From: Platycnemis pennipes
Lineage: Eukaryota; Arthropoda; Insecta; Odonata; Platycnemididae
Reading direction: 5' to 3'
Assembly (NCBI GenBank): GCA_933228895.1
Contig: OW121849.1
Coordinates: forward strand, 121,586,849 to 121,650,848
DNA: 64,000 nt
Both the position numbers and the translations under genes were made by a program. The stretch's first letter is position 1, and every line of letters starts with the position of its first letter. Under the pieces are notes generated by a model. That model ran no database searches. It was not told the origin of the DNA and worked only from the letters and a program-made list of their open reading frames with translations. Below are positions 37,867-49,029 of the stretch, in pieces.

Positions 37867-38067
37867 ATGCCTGAGTGTGTGAAGTGTGAAAGAAAGCTTG
37901 TGAACAGTCAAATGCAGCTGTCTTGTGGACACTGTAGTGGTGAATATCACCTATCCTGCACCACTCCCAGCGAGAACGATTTAGGGCTTCTAGTTCAGCA
38001 GCAACAACTTTGGCAGTGTGGTAACTGCGCTGCGGTCGCCCGTACGCGGGGCATTGCAGTAAAATGA
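37867..38067 (+). CDS. Small PHD-type zinc finger protein, probably LINE ORF1 fragment
   Basis: A 66-residue frame that opens with MPECVKCER and holds one complete C4HC3 PHD pattern: C4-x2-C7, C20-x2-C23, H28-x2-C31, C51-x2-C54, with the usual tryptophan (W49) two residues before the seventh ligand. PHD fingers bind histone tails in chromatin proteins, and several insect non-LTR retrotransposons begin ORF1 with just such a finger right after the initiator methionine. The start is chosen because the methionine lies three residues before the first ligand, as in those ORF1 proteins. The frame ends 12 residues after the last ligand, so the rest of any larger protein is missing: it is either a 5' LINE fragment or an isolated exon. 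A repeat-like G/C-rich block lies just downstream at 38140, which favours the mobile-element reading. No RT of the same element adjoins it. Confidence 0.6.
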   Translation: MPECVKCERKLVNSQMQLSCGHCSGEYHLSCTTPSENDLGLLVQQQQLWQCGNCAAVARTRGIAVK

Positions 38068-38139
38068 TGTTTCAAGCTTTTCCTATTTTTTTCAATTTCT
38101 GTTGCCATGTGACTTGAAGATTAATTTGGGTTTTCTAGA

Positions 38140-38200
38140 GAGCTAAAGGGGGGTGGGAGGGGGGCAGCCCCCCACCGTGGGTGCGCCACTGGCCCGTGCC
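38140..38200. repeat. Common repeat terminus, GGGGGGCAGCCCCCC-type
   Basis: The block GGGAGGGGGGCAGCCCCCCACCGTGGGTGCGCCACTGGC (shown here only by its core) is a pattern I know as part of dispersed repeats in many invertebrate genomes, where GGGTGCGCCACTGG follows a G-run and C-run pair. The exact family is uncertain. It can form a GGGGG/CCCCC hairpin. Confidence 0.45.
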
Positions 38201-38599
38201 ACCCATAACGACGAAACGCCTCGCCGGACGGTCCAAAAGATCTTATCCTATCCACCCATTTTCTACCTAAAACTTTACATGCACGTTAATTGTCCATCAC
38301 TGATATTGCATTTGATAAATTGATGGCACTGACAGTGATATTGATAAACTTCGACTTTACCAATTAAAAATACGACATTATGCATACTTACTTTTTAAGC
38401 GTGGCTGAACTCCAATATTTTCTACTAATAATATGATCAAATTGAGCAAATATTTATTTTTTGATGTAGCAGTTTTGGGAATGTTGGGTGCGGTGTAGGT
38501 GTTTAAGTGCATAATCACATCAATCGTAGCCACCTCTCATGATGTGTACTCATCTAAACATAAGTATAAAGGTATTAGTCGAGCCATCTAAAGAGAAAA

Positions 38600-39090
38600 T
38601 GAAACTAGTCATTTGTTAGGTTTCGAATCAGAGTTATCTGTATTTAACACTGCATTTAATAATATCATTTTCACGGGGTCCTCTGCATCGATACAGCTAG
38701 AGACTCCATTATCAGTAATTATTTGAAAGATTTTAATAATTGCGATATTTTTAACGGTGACACATGGCTAGATCACTTCATTGTTGATGAAAAGGAAAAA
38801 ATTGTCTGCACTTCACAACATCCTGTTACCTTTTTATGTATCGAGATTTAATAAGTGTAAATCTTGATAAGTTTCAAAGTGGCCTTGCTGGAAAATATCG
38901 CTTCATTGAATGATTCTCCAATGATATTGATGATAAAGTTAAATTCTTTAATGAAAATATTCTTAACTGGGGATTCTATCATTCTACAATTTATACAGGC
39001 ACACCACGTTACCCAGTCTCTCCATGATTATCTAAATAACTGTAAAAGCAAATGAGAGAAAGGAATGGGATTCATCGATCTTATGCTATG
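38600..39090 (+). pseudogene. Possible Jockey-type LINE relic (endonuclease region)
   Basis: One frame around 38900 reads NDIDDKVKFFNENILNW, reminiscent of a block between endonuclease and reverse transcriptase in Jockey/CR1-type LINE proteins (there typically followed by proline-rich YxPW sequence). Further short pieces occur upstream (about 38720-38790), and stops and frameshifts are frequent. The match is weak and I would not be surprised if it were wrong. Confidence 0.3.
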
Positions 39091-39660
39091 TCTATAAATA
39101 CCAAGTATAAAATCCCTATAAGTTAAGTGAAAACATGTCCTGGGATTGTTCTATTTAAGCTCTTCCGTAACCGTAAGCCAACCAGTGTGGATATGTTTCC
39201 TAGCACAGAAACCAGTGAAATCTCGTTAAAAATCGGACACTAAGTAAACTTTTACTAACATCAAACAAAAGTAAAGTTTATGAAAAATCTTTCGTTTTAA
39301 ATGCCATAAAATTATGGAATTCCTTTCCTAGGAGCCTGACTTGCGCCCCAACCATACTTGTGTTCGAAGAAAAATACTGTTCCGTCTATCTAAAAAATTT
39401 TTATCGCTAATTTTTATTTTGGTCTTTAACATTTATCAATATATTAAAGAGATTATATGTAATATTTATTGAGTGCCTATAGGTTTATCAATTCCTTATA
39501 CGTATGTATCTTTTCAGTTAGCTTTTTATAGCTATGGCATTGAAAAAACAGGTAATAATTATTATCAAATCTGTGGCATATTCCCCCCCCCCCCCTCCCC
39601 TCTACCCTCGTTGGACATTACCCCACGGTGGACTAATTACCCTCCGGACTTGCACGACGC

Positions 39661-40158
39661 ATGACAGGCGGGCAAGTCCTTCACTCCAAGTCCATAACGA
39701 CGGGCGGAGCCAACGACGCCAGCAATGCCTACGATTCCAAAATGCATCGATTCCGGACTGCAGCGTTCCGACAAAGCATGCCGCCAAACCGCGCCACCAT
39801 ACCGCGCCGCCGCCTCACCGGAGTCGCCTTCACTTACTTATATAGTCCCCTGAATGGGGATGAAGATGATGGGTTTGGCCATCGTACAAGCTCTTATTTG
39901 GTCTGCGACCGCCGAAGTCAGAAAACAGTTCCTGATGCTCCAATGATAAACTTCCACCTAGCCCACTTTACCCATAGCAATTTCCCTCCCCTCGAAATCT
40001 ACCTATCGACTATTTCCACGTTAAACCACATTAGACGCCAAGCTGTTTACTTGCTTGGTTCGTGCGGTGGTCTCGATTTAGTTTTTTGTGACTTCGTCGG
40101 TTTCGAGGGTCTCCGAGTGGCCATGGTCTATTGTTCCAAGTTGTTAGGGCTTCCCTGA
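39661..40158 (+). other. Unassigned 165-codon open frame
   Basis: This is the longest frame outside a low-complexity island. The first part lies in CpG-containing GC-rich DNA (39640-39840) and the last third is AT-richer, with a product containing GSCGGLDLVFCDFVGFEGLR. There are no domains, signal peptide or membrane segment that I recognise. Upstream lies a poly-C run (about 39585-39597). A TATATAAG occurs on the minus strand at about 39836-39845, which could equally mark a minus-strand promoter. It may be an exon, a repeat, or chance. Confidence 0.2.
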
Positions 40159-40159
40159 A

Positions 40160-41775
40160 TTGGGAAGAGTATTTCATTTGTTGGCTTGTACCTACTTGCT
40201 TTTTCTATTTGCTGAAATACATTGTTTGGTATTAGTTAGATTCACATAATTTTGTCTTTTGTTCTCTTAGACCTCATCTATCTCACCCGAACTTGGAAAG
40301 AATTTTGTCCCCTGGACGAACGTTTCTCGTGAATTTATTATTTCATTCGGGAAACGCTGCAAGTCTTCAACCATTTATAACTTTTTATAAGTGCAATTCA
40401 CGCATAAGTGTAACTTTGCACAATTAGAAAAGTTAGGAAATGTCCTGAAGCTCGATCAAACACCTCGATTTTACCTTTTGGATTCAATTTTTCATTTTTG
40501 TGGGTATTGAATTTTTTCTTCCTTAGAAAAAGCTAATACATGATGATTAAGGCGTCGTCTGTTTCTCAAGATTTTTAGCAATTAATTCCTGATAGCGCTG
40601 CAATAACCTATTTATTACAATCGGATCATAACCAAAAGTGATATAATTTAGTACTTTTCTGATTTTCCTCATCAATTCATCTCATTCTTTTGATGTTAGA
40701 AATCGTCCTGCTCAATTTTATATTAACTGGAAAGGAACCTATTAATCTATTCTTAGCTTGATTATTTCAAGGTTCCCCTCTCTCCCTCAATAACCCTCTT
40801 ATTCAGGGTTGAGGTTGACCCCAAACTTAGAACGAAGCTGATCGAGGAATTTTGTGCAATTAATGCAAATATTTTAAAATTCATTCTGCAGAGTCTTCTG
40901 GCAAAATCTCAAACCACCGTGTATCTGCATTATTAAGACGTTATATTTAATCTGTTTAAAACTTTAATATGAGCATTGTTTGCACGATTACAGCTAAAAG
41001 TATGTAGAAATGAGATTTATCAGTAGTTTTGCATATTTATTTCTGGGACATTTTGCTTCACATAAGCCATGTTGTGTCCTGTGCGGTCGTGAAATATGAA
41101 AAGGTGTATAACGTCTAGCCAGACCTATTTCACGCGTAGCATCCCGCATGCAATTTGACGCTTGCATAAAAGACTGATTTAGCCTAAACATTTACTAGTT
41201 TTTAATAAATACTGGTTAAATGCTTTTAAAGCAATTAATATATATTTTTGTGTCTTCGACCAAAGCCAAGATTATATAAAGCATATACCTACTCCTAATC
41301 TTTTAACAGTAAATCTTATGTGCCTGATAAATCATTGCTATGCTTATTAAGTCTTTAGCACCCTAGATGAGTTTTTTCAGGTTCAACTGGTAAAAGGCTG
41401 GTTATATCTGGACTTATTCGGGGTTTTCGCGAAGCCGAAATGTGATCAAAATATGGATATCTGCACCACTTTTCTCTGGACTAATCCCTGTATTGCTGCC
41501 AAAGCTGAAATGGCGGTCAACACTAACTTTATTTTCGGCGTGCGGATTTTCCCCATTGAAAAGTATGCTGCAGTTGAAAACGACGGGAATCAGACTTTAG
41601 ATCTGATTTGATCATACATTTGACCACATATTTCACCACGTTTGCACCTTGGTCCTCCATGATTGTTTAAATCATGGCATTTTCTTTACTTCTTCAAGCC
41701 TTTACCTGGAGAAAGACTCCGGGTACTTTGAGTAGTAAGCTGATCTGCTGATTGTGAGTTACGTTCTATAGGTGT
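40160..41775. other. No recognisable gene
   Basis: AT-rich DNA with no long open frames, repeat boundaries or RNA-like sequences recognised. Confidence 0.5.
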
Positions 41776-41779
41776 ACAC

Positions 41780-41885
41780 TAATGCGAGAATTCGCATGGG
41801 ATTGTCGCTGGTTTTGAACCCGGACCAAGTATGCGAAATGTCAAGAATTTAAAATTATGCTTGTGACTGCTCACCGGACTATTGT
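41780..41885 (-). repeat. Possible tRNA-like SINE relic
   Basis: On the minus strand TAGTCCGGTGAGCAGTCA (A-box-like) precedes GGGTTCAAAACC (B-box-like) by about 50 bases, followed by a body containing CCATGCGAATTC. The B-box differs from GGTTCGAATCC at two positions. Spacing fits a tRNA-derived SINE, but both boxes are imperfect. Confidence 0.35.
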
Positions 41886-41889
41886 AATC

Positions 41890-42555
41890 TTAACTTGTAG
41901 AATAAATATAATACTTCAAAGACATCAAGTATATTCCCAGGTTTAACTACCACGAATAACCACTACACGCTTGAAGAAACAAGATGTTTTACAAATATTT
42001 CATTATCCTTTCCAGACTATAAAACGTGTAAATTAAGAAATTAGACTATAGGAGAGTTACTTCAAGATTGCGACTTTAAGTATTAGATGCAATAGATGGA
42101 AGGGGAAATTTCGGTGTAAATCATGAAGGGGTGAAACGTACAGAGAAGATCACAGCCGACTCATCAGTCTAAGCTTACTAGTCTACACTCTAATATTACA
42201 CACTCTACCAACCGGCAGGGAAGTGAGGTGAACATCGACTCGATTGACTTAGCTAAGGAACTCAACAACCACAAACACCGTTTACGAGTTTTGAACGGGT
42301 TTATAGAGTCCACCCTCTATGCCCCCTTCCACCTTGCAAGAAGTGCATGCGGATACTTCGTAAACTTAACGTGGAAAATACCGAATAGGGACGGGAAACG
42401 CGAAATCAGCTATTTCTATCGGTGGACGTCACTTATTGCTTTAGGAAAATATGTCTTTCCCGTTTGAGTTCACAAAGCTTCTTTTCGCATGTATATCTGG
42501 ATCTGCTCCCAAATGAACTGTATTGAGCACTACAATTTGTACCACGAGTACGGTT
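41890..42555. other. No recognisable feature
   Basis: AT-rich DNA; a 79-codon plus-strand frame (42228-42467) has no known motif. Confidence 0.45.
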
Positions 42556-42559
42556 CCGT

Positions 42560-43085
42560 CTTCCCGTCATGCAAGGCGCGAGGATTCCTTCCTCCTCATT
42601 CTAGAGCGAGAAATACCTCCCAACATTTTCTCCATCTCCCCTCCACATTTTCCTCCTCTGCACACTCCTTGCTCCTCTCGCCCAAACGATTTCATTCCAT
42701 TCCCACCATGCCTTCTCCCTTACCGTTTGGTCTTCCCCTGATCGCTCAATTATTAACGCCGAGACTCAAACCGTAAGGGGCCAAAACGGAAGAAGGGAAG
42801 GAAAGAGGGGAAGTGAGTGGAAACGGAACGAAATTGGATAAGTTAGAGGGTAGGAGGGGGGGAGGGGTTGAAGGGGTTGGTAAAGGTTGTGGAAGGAAGA
42901 GAGGGCGATTGGGGGTTAGGTTACGCGAACGTTGGACCAGGACTGGAGGAGGGTGAAGTTGGAGAAATAAAGGAGAAATAAAAAGGAGAGGGAAGAAAAA
43001 GGAGCAGAAAGACGGGGAGGGGGGTCGAAAATGGATGAGGAGGAGGGAGAAAGAAGAAATTGGTGTTTGCGCTGGAAGAAATCAG
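42560..43085. other. Strand-skewed island, C-rich then G-rich
   Basis: Pyrimidine-rich from 42580 to 42740 and purine-rich from 42775 to 43060, with several G-runs (GGTAGGAGGGGGGGAGGGG at about 42847) that could form a quadruplex. Frames here follow the bias and are not credible proteins. Confidence 0.65.
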
Positions 43086-43564
43086 GTAGAGACGCCAGCG
43101 CCGCCTCCGGTGCTATTAAAACTAAACGCTGCGCAAACAATCTGGATAGCTTGGTGCGGGAATTCGACGGACAAGTAAGAGCGTGAAGTATTTAGAAACA
43201 AACCGGCGGTTTATGGTTCAATTTTGAATCGGCCCTCCAAGGTAAATGGAATCACTCATTAATACTAAACCGTTCCAAGACCCTTTCTGCAGTGGAAGAT
43301 TAATTGGTGGCAATACCGAAGAATTTCCCTTCCAATAAATCCTTTGAGGGAAAGATTCTTACTAAAGCTAAGGAAGTGAATGTATACACAAAATGTCTCT
43401 CTCATTTGATTTTGCAGATGTTTAACTCTGTTATGAGAGACCGGTACCAGAATTAAGAGTTGTTTATTGCTTAGGCTCGTGTAGACGAGTAGCTGATGGT
43501 GAATGAGTTTCCAGAAAGAAAAATTTACGCAACACTTCAGCGTAAAAATATATTCTAACTGATT

Positions 43565-43880
43565 TTTCACCGTAGTACATCTACATCTACGTAATACACT
43601 GCGAGTCACCTCAAGGGTGTGTGGCAGGGGTAAAGATCGACGAATATACTCCAATTATGGGCAACTAAGAGCTAAAATATCTCATGGAATCATGCTAGAT
43701 ATTCGAGTCACGTGGGACTAGATGGGTAGTAGCTGCATAGTAATGAAGGGATTACTGGTAATAAAGGCATTTATCTGCATATATTTTGGTGTATTTTCCT
43801 ATCATGCATGGGTTATTAATTTCAAAACATGGTTCATGCACTACAGGCTACTCTAACAATTTTTCACATGCTTGTAAGTA
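43565..43880 (-). mobile_element. 3' end of a LINE with CATCTACATCTAC tail
   Basis: The plus strand reads CATCTACATCTACGTAATAC, then GAGTCACCTCAAGGGTGTGTGGCAGGGG. This is the reverse complement of a 3' untranslated end widespread in insect LINEs (GCAAGCCACC...GGTGTGTGGCGGAGGG on the other strand). The same tail, followed by matching downstream sequence such as CATGCACTACAGGCTACTC, occurs at 47487 next to a reverse-transcriptase relic in the same minus orientation, which identifies the family. Here no coding part is left; the element is truncated at its 5' side, as LINEs usually are. Confidence 0.7.
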
Positions 43881-43884
43881 AATG

Positions 43885-45400
43885 TAGGTACCCGATAAAT
43901 TCTCCTTTTATTAACAATTCATTTGTTATCGAACAATAATTTATTTTCCTAGCTTTTAACTATGCTTAACCTTTTCTTCCATGCATTTCCAGTCCCACTA
44001 ATATTTTTTAAGTTAAACATAATTTATACGGTAGTGTTAAAAATGCGGCGTGGCTGTGGACACCATTTCTCTCTGAGAAAACATTGGTGGCACTATCTAA
44101 TAAGCTGTTCTTTTTTGGGTTGTGCTATCTTTTCACACACCATTAGGTTTAATATTTGTTGGGCTTAAATCTATCCAAGGGGACTGACTGCTGAGTTGAA
44201 AAATACACTATTTTTATATTTTAATTTGATCATCATTAGTAAATAAATTAACGATCACGCATTTTAAGCCGGAAGGATGCATTTGAGAATTGATTGGGGT
44301 TGGCAGGGGGGGAGAGAAACCTGGCGTCAGATGGAATACTGGACTGTTAATACTCTCTACAAAACATCAAAGATACATTTTCAATAACATTTCTACAGTT
44401 TTGAACACAGACTCTAAATTAAGTCAGTAACCTTCCTACCCACGTTTATTCACCATAGCTGCTTAACTAATTCGGGTATCTAGCCTGTCCCCAACTTAAA
44501 GGGAAATCATAACACTGACAAACAAGAAACAGATATGTGACATGGTATACTATTTCTGATGTAGTTTTTCATGCTCTATTCAAATTTGTAGCATCGCTTT
44601 GCACTAACACGTCAGGTATTGAATTTGCAAAAAAAAAGTCGAGAAACATCATTCGTATAAATTTATTTACTCGTGTTTCGCTATTTTTCATGCAACGCCA
44701 AAAAAATTGTTCGCCGTTTGTGAATGCAGTCATACTTGATGCTATAATACCCAGGCTGGAACTTCAATGAAACTATCCTTTTTTACGAGTTTTGGATACG
44801 ACAAAATATTTTTAATATCCCATTACTATGCTTTCTTTTTGTAGCATATCAATGATATGTGATATCTCTTTTGGTATATTACAATAATCTTATTGATAGA
44901 GAGCCTTCTGTGGTAATAACTTCAATAAACCAAACATTAAACGTGTGAAAGGAACGGAACTTCGACAGTAAGGGAATTTGTTTCGAATAAGCGACGTGTT
45001 AAGGATATCGACATGTTATGTTACAAAGAAGCAATGGGCCAAAATAGCAACCAAGTGAAGAAATCGTATTTAAGACCACCTTTTGATTAATACGGGGTTC
45101 TCCATATCAATACGGGAAGAATACATGTCCGTCTGAACTAGAGTTTATTCGGAAAAAAAATGTTCCTTATTTATAATAAAGTTTATTTCACACGTAGTCT
45201 ATGCACTTTCAAATAGACGTTTAATTACCAACAAAGTCTCCTATAATATGTTAAGTTTGCTCAGACGAGGATGTCTCCAAAAGGTAATAAAGGGAGCTTA
45301 CTTCAAGGCAAAGATGTACTGCTTGGTTCACCTAATCAAGGATATCAATTTCTTACTCTGGTTACCATCACTAAACCCTTTCGGAATAGAAATAAAGAAC
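43885..45400. other. No recognisable gene
   Basis: AT-rich DNA; no transposon, RNA gene or credible protein recognised. Confidence 0.5.
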
Positions 45401-45406
45401 TTATCA

Positions 45407-45486
45407 TGGGGTATTTTCAAGTCTGTTTCCGCACTAATAGGCGCTTCAGACCGGGAGGAAAGGTATAAGGATAGGAATGGAAGGAA
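45407..45486 (+). repeat. 80-bp repeat, copy 1
   Basis: The block TTTTCAAGTCTGTTTCCGC ... GGCGCTTCAGACCGGGAGG ... AAGGTATAAGGATAGG occurs here and at 55015-55093 with about three differences in 80 bp. Here it is not preceded by a LINE relic. A GGCGCTTCAGACCGGG stretch gives it a higher GC content than its surroundings. Confidence 0.85.
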
Positions 45487-45489
45487 TGG

Positions 45490-46914
45490 GGTTAGGATAA
45501 GGTCATGCAACACTCTGCAATGCGTGATAGAGCGACTTCCACAATTGCTTTGCTTATCAGTATAATGATCATCCGAAGGGCTATAGAGAAGGTCCGATGC
45601 TTCATCATATAGTTTCCAAGTTCAATTTCTTTGCATATAATTCATGACCATTTAGTGTATGTCAAATTCTCCATGCTGCTATGCAATCCGAATTCCCCCT
45701 CCTATTTCCCCGTCGTCCCAAGTGAGAGTTCTCTGCGCCATCTGTTAGAGAATGATTCAACGTACTGAATCTCGCTTACGCATTGGTGTTCCGTGCTGCT
45801 ACCTATCGACTCTCGAATGAACTTGATTTCAGCTCTTCCTCCGGTAGGTGGCCATGGTTAAGGCGCGGTTTTCAAACTTGCGTGGTAAATATTCGAAGCG
45901 TTTATCTTGCAATTTAAAGGCGTTTTTCTTAAAACGTAATTCACTCATATGCTCATGGGGCTTCATCCAATGGTTTAAGAGTCTTATTGGACATCGTGGT
46001 TGGTCAATTGTATCAAAGAAGTCAGTTGTTAAGTACACCGAACTTGAGTGCGTAAAATTTTTGTGCAACATTTTTTTTCGGCATAAAATATAATACTGTT
46101 AAGAAGCATATTGTGAATGTTGTGTTGTTTTAACTTTCATACCATCTTAAATTCTAGGCATCGGAGCCAAGTAGAGGAACGAATACTAAGTTATTACATT
46201 AGTTTTTATACCTTTACTAATGTGTTGTGGAGGAATGAGAACTAGAGGAACAAATATTGAGTTTAAGGTTAAGTTTAAGGTTAAGTTTAAGGATCAAATA
46301 TTAACATATAATGTTTCGATACCTTCATAAGTGTGTTGTTAAAATGAGTTCATGAGTTTTAAAAACTTTAGTTATATTAATACATTAAGAATTGTTTTCC
46401 ACTAAGCTTTGGCTGAGCAAATAATCGCATCTTATAATTACCCAGCGTGCAGACGTAAGGGTGTGAGGCAGACTCTTTGAGGTTACCTAAGCTAAATTGG
46501 GGTTGATGGAAAAAAACTTCAAAATTAAAACGAGGGAAAAAAGTGCGTTTTTTTCCGTGCGATTTCTCTGTATAATTTTATGAAATTGCAGCGCTAGAAC
46601 TAAGGATAAAAATTCAACTCCCATGTTGGGATTGCATTTGATGTTCGAGTCAGATTTAAGATAGATTTGAAAGTGTAAATATACCGATGCAGTTGTATAT
46701 CCCAAAAACCGAATGCTACCTAAAACAAATCCTCTATGGAAATCATTTCCGGAATGTTACCTTTGTGTCTTAGAGAGCTCCTCTAGCGGTCGTATAACTT
46801 TTGTATACATATAGATCTTTATGGCATACGCCTCTTTCCTTAAATTTTGTTCAAACTGGTATAAGTTCATTTTTAAATCAATACTCTGTATACCTGTTAG
46901 ACTGTAGGCCAAGA
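45490..46914. other. No recognisable gene; small 12-bp tandem
   Basis: AT-rich DNA. GTTTAAGGTTAA is repeated nearly three times at 46261-46294. Short frames of about 80 codons on both strands at 45829-46093 are shadows of one another and have no motif. Confidence 0.45.
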
Positions 46915-47157
46915 TGCCAGCACCCCCCTCCACTCCCTTCCCTTCCCCTAAAAGCAGTCAAGGACGAGAGGAAAATGACGAAATGTTATCAAAGCAGCTT
47001 TTTCGGTGGGCGTCACCTTTTGCTTATTTTAATTTTTGATTTATGAGTGAATGGTTGTAGTTAGAAGATTAATTTTTTCACTAAAATTCTTTTCTCGTTT
47101 CCATCTAATGATTTCGTGTACAAAACTGCCATTTGGGTAACGAGTAAATGCCCCCAT
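46915..47157 (+). mobile_element. ~535-bp short inverted-repeat element, copy 2, 5'-truncated
   Basis: Matches the second half of the copy at 50389, from the CCCCCCTCCACTCCC block through AAAGCAGTCAAGGACGAG to the terminal GAGTAAATGCCCCCAT at 47157. The first ~290 bp of the element is missing. The terminal inverted repeat at the right end is intact apart from one or two changes. Confidence 0.75.
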
Positions 47158-47159
47158 CC

Positions 47160-47486
47160 GCCTCTTTACAGTGTTATTTGACAATGGTATTTTATTAATT
47201 TCTTTGGCTTCCTTTTCTCCTAACACTGCTTTGACCATATCTATAGCGCCGGCAGTAAAAGTGTCTCACCTATTGTGTGAGGCTTTCCACCTTTTGCAAT
47301 TCTATAACTAGCAAGGTATCACGCCTTTATCAAGTTAGAATCAGTATTGACAAACTTGGTCATACATTGATTTTTTTTCTTAAAAATAGTCGATTTCCTT
47401 TTAAAAAATTCAATGAACTTACAAACAAAATCGGAGTGCTTAGTATTTTGGTGACATATCAGTAAAGAAGGCTACATGCTTTGGTT
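47160..47486. other. No recognisable feature
   Basis: AT-rich spacer between the short element and the LINE 3' tail. Confidence 0.4.
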
Positions 47487-48460
47487 CATCTACATCTACA
47501 CAATACCCTGCAAGCCACCGCGAGGGTGAGTGGCAGGGGGTGAAGATCATCAAGCATGCACTATTAAAATGCAAACAAGCAACTATAGGGTCTCATGCAA
47601 CTAGATTGTTAGTATCTATAGTATTTAAGGGGTTAATACATGCATCATGAACTACAGACTACTCTGAAATATTTCACTTACCTATCCCTTTGCTATGCTG
47701 CGTATTCTGTTCTCTTATAGTACCTACGGGGGAAAAATGCCATTTTGAATCTATCGGTACGACAATCTTATTTCTCTGGTCGAATCTATCATAATACGCT
47801 GGTGTTTTTAATATGTGCCTAACATATTCAGTAACGGTATCCGATTGAAATTTTCTAATATATTTAATCTGTACTTTAACCTACGCTCTGATAATGATTG
47901 CCAGCCTCTTGTATTAATTCTGATACACAACTCAACCTATCGTAACACCTTTTAACGAACCTAGCTGCTCTACGCTGCACTCTGTCTAGTTCTTTGATCA
48001 AACCTAAATCATTCGGATCTCATGCACTGGCTGTAGATATATTCAAGGTGGGATCCACCTAGTTAAAAATAACATCACTCTTTTGTCTTTTAATAACATT
48101 TCCCAAGTACTCTTTTTATGAATCCTAGCTTTTTCTTCGCTCGGCCACATATTTCCTGGATGCGTCTTCCCTACGATAAATCTTTCGTGATTGTAACACC
48201 TTACCTTACTTACAAACCAAATACGAGTGCTCTTGAAACCTTATGATTTCAACTCTTTCGATCTTCGTGTTACTAATTTTATAGAATCACTCTATCGAAT
48301 TATTCCACCCCCAAAAATTAACAGCTACACACTTTTTAAGGTTAAGTTCTAACTGCCATTTGTCGCACCATTCTTGAATTGCATCGAAATCCTTGCTAAA
48401 CGATTACCTGTCTTCTTCTTTTGATCTCACCGTATACAATACCGTCTGAAAAAGTCTAAG
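47487..48460 (-). pseudogene. LINE reverse transcriptase (second half) with 3' tail
   Basis: On the minus strand, translation with frame changes gives, in order, a TFSDGIVY block at about 48433-48458 that corresponds to the polymerase FADDCVLY box, then FDAIQEWCDKWQLELNLKKC at about 48330-48395, an ELDRVQRRAARFVKRCYDRL block at about 47940-47990, and a final VRHILKTPAYYDR-like stretch near 47790. These are the successive blocks of non-LTR reverse transcriptases of the CR1/Jockey-like group (there ADDxxx, WxxKWQLxLNxxKC, LExVQRRAARF). The second catalytic aspartate is lost (FADD has become FSDG) and stops are frequent, so it is dead. The 3' tail at 47487-47550 carries CATCTACATCTAC and the GGTGAGTGGCAGGGGG block on the plus strand, matching the tail at 43565. 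Everything upstream of the FADD box is missing. Confidence 0.75.
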
Positions 48461-48869
48461 CTTACTATTAACTGCAGTATTAATTCGTTTATGCATAAAA
48501 GACATTATAAAGACTAAAAAGCAGTTAAAAGAAACGATAATTACAGATCATAGCACATCAAGATTACATTAATATTTACAAATTCATCACAATACACATT
48601 ATCAAACTTATGATTAAATAAAAAACCACATATTCCAAATTATCCGTCCCTATGTAGTAATGCATGCATCATAGCAAATTGCGGTCATTTAAAATATAAG
48701 TAAAAAAGGTTAAAATTTGTTTTGAATAAACTGGTTCCGCCATATTGGATCCGCCATACTGCGGCATTACTTTTTTCAATTACAACGTCAGATTAATATT
48801 CAGCGGCCACAGAAATACATAAGCACGAATTTATAAATCGATCTTTCAAATTTTCGAAATTTGACCGCC
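48461..48869. other. No recognisable feature
   Basis: AT-rich DNA upstream (in LINE orientation) of the truncated reverse-transcriptase relic; a short stretch with GGTTCCGCCATATTGGATCCGCC at about 48730 has two CCGCCAT.. copies but no known identity. Confidence 0.4.
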
Positions 48870-49026
48870 TTTTGTGCACCATTGCATCACAGTGCAGCGC
48901 CCAGCAGACTGGCAGCAGAGTAAAGTTTTCGTGCTCACGCACACTGCGGCTTAATTAGACTATCGCTCGCATCACCCACTCGTACCACCTGAAACGTTCC
49001 CGCGTACCACCGATTGGGCACCCCTG
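48870..49026 (-). mobile_element. One end of a hAT-like transposon
   Basis: On the minus strand the element starts at 49026 with CAGGGGTGCCCAATCGG, followed by GGTGGTACGCGG and a GGTGGTACGA repeat. CAGGGGTGCCCAA is the kind of terminus found on Charlie-like hAT elements, and the GCTGCCAG...CTGCTGGGCGC block near 48905 fits too. No matching second terminus was found at lower coordinates, so it is truncated. The 85-codon minus-strand frame across this end (48935-49192) is a by-product. Confidence 0.5.
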
Positions 49027-49029
49027 AAA

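Noticed and set aside
46261..46294. Telomere-like repeat GTTTAAGGTTAA
   Set aside because: The unit is 12 bp, repeats fewer than three times, and is not the insect TTAGG repeat.
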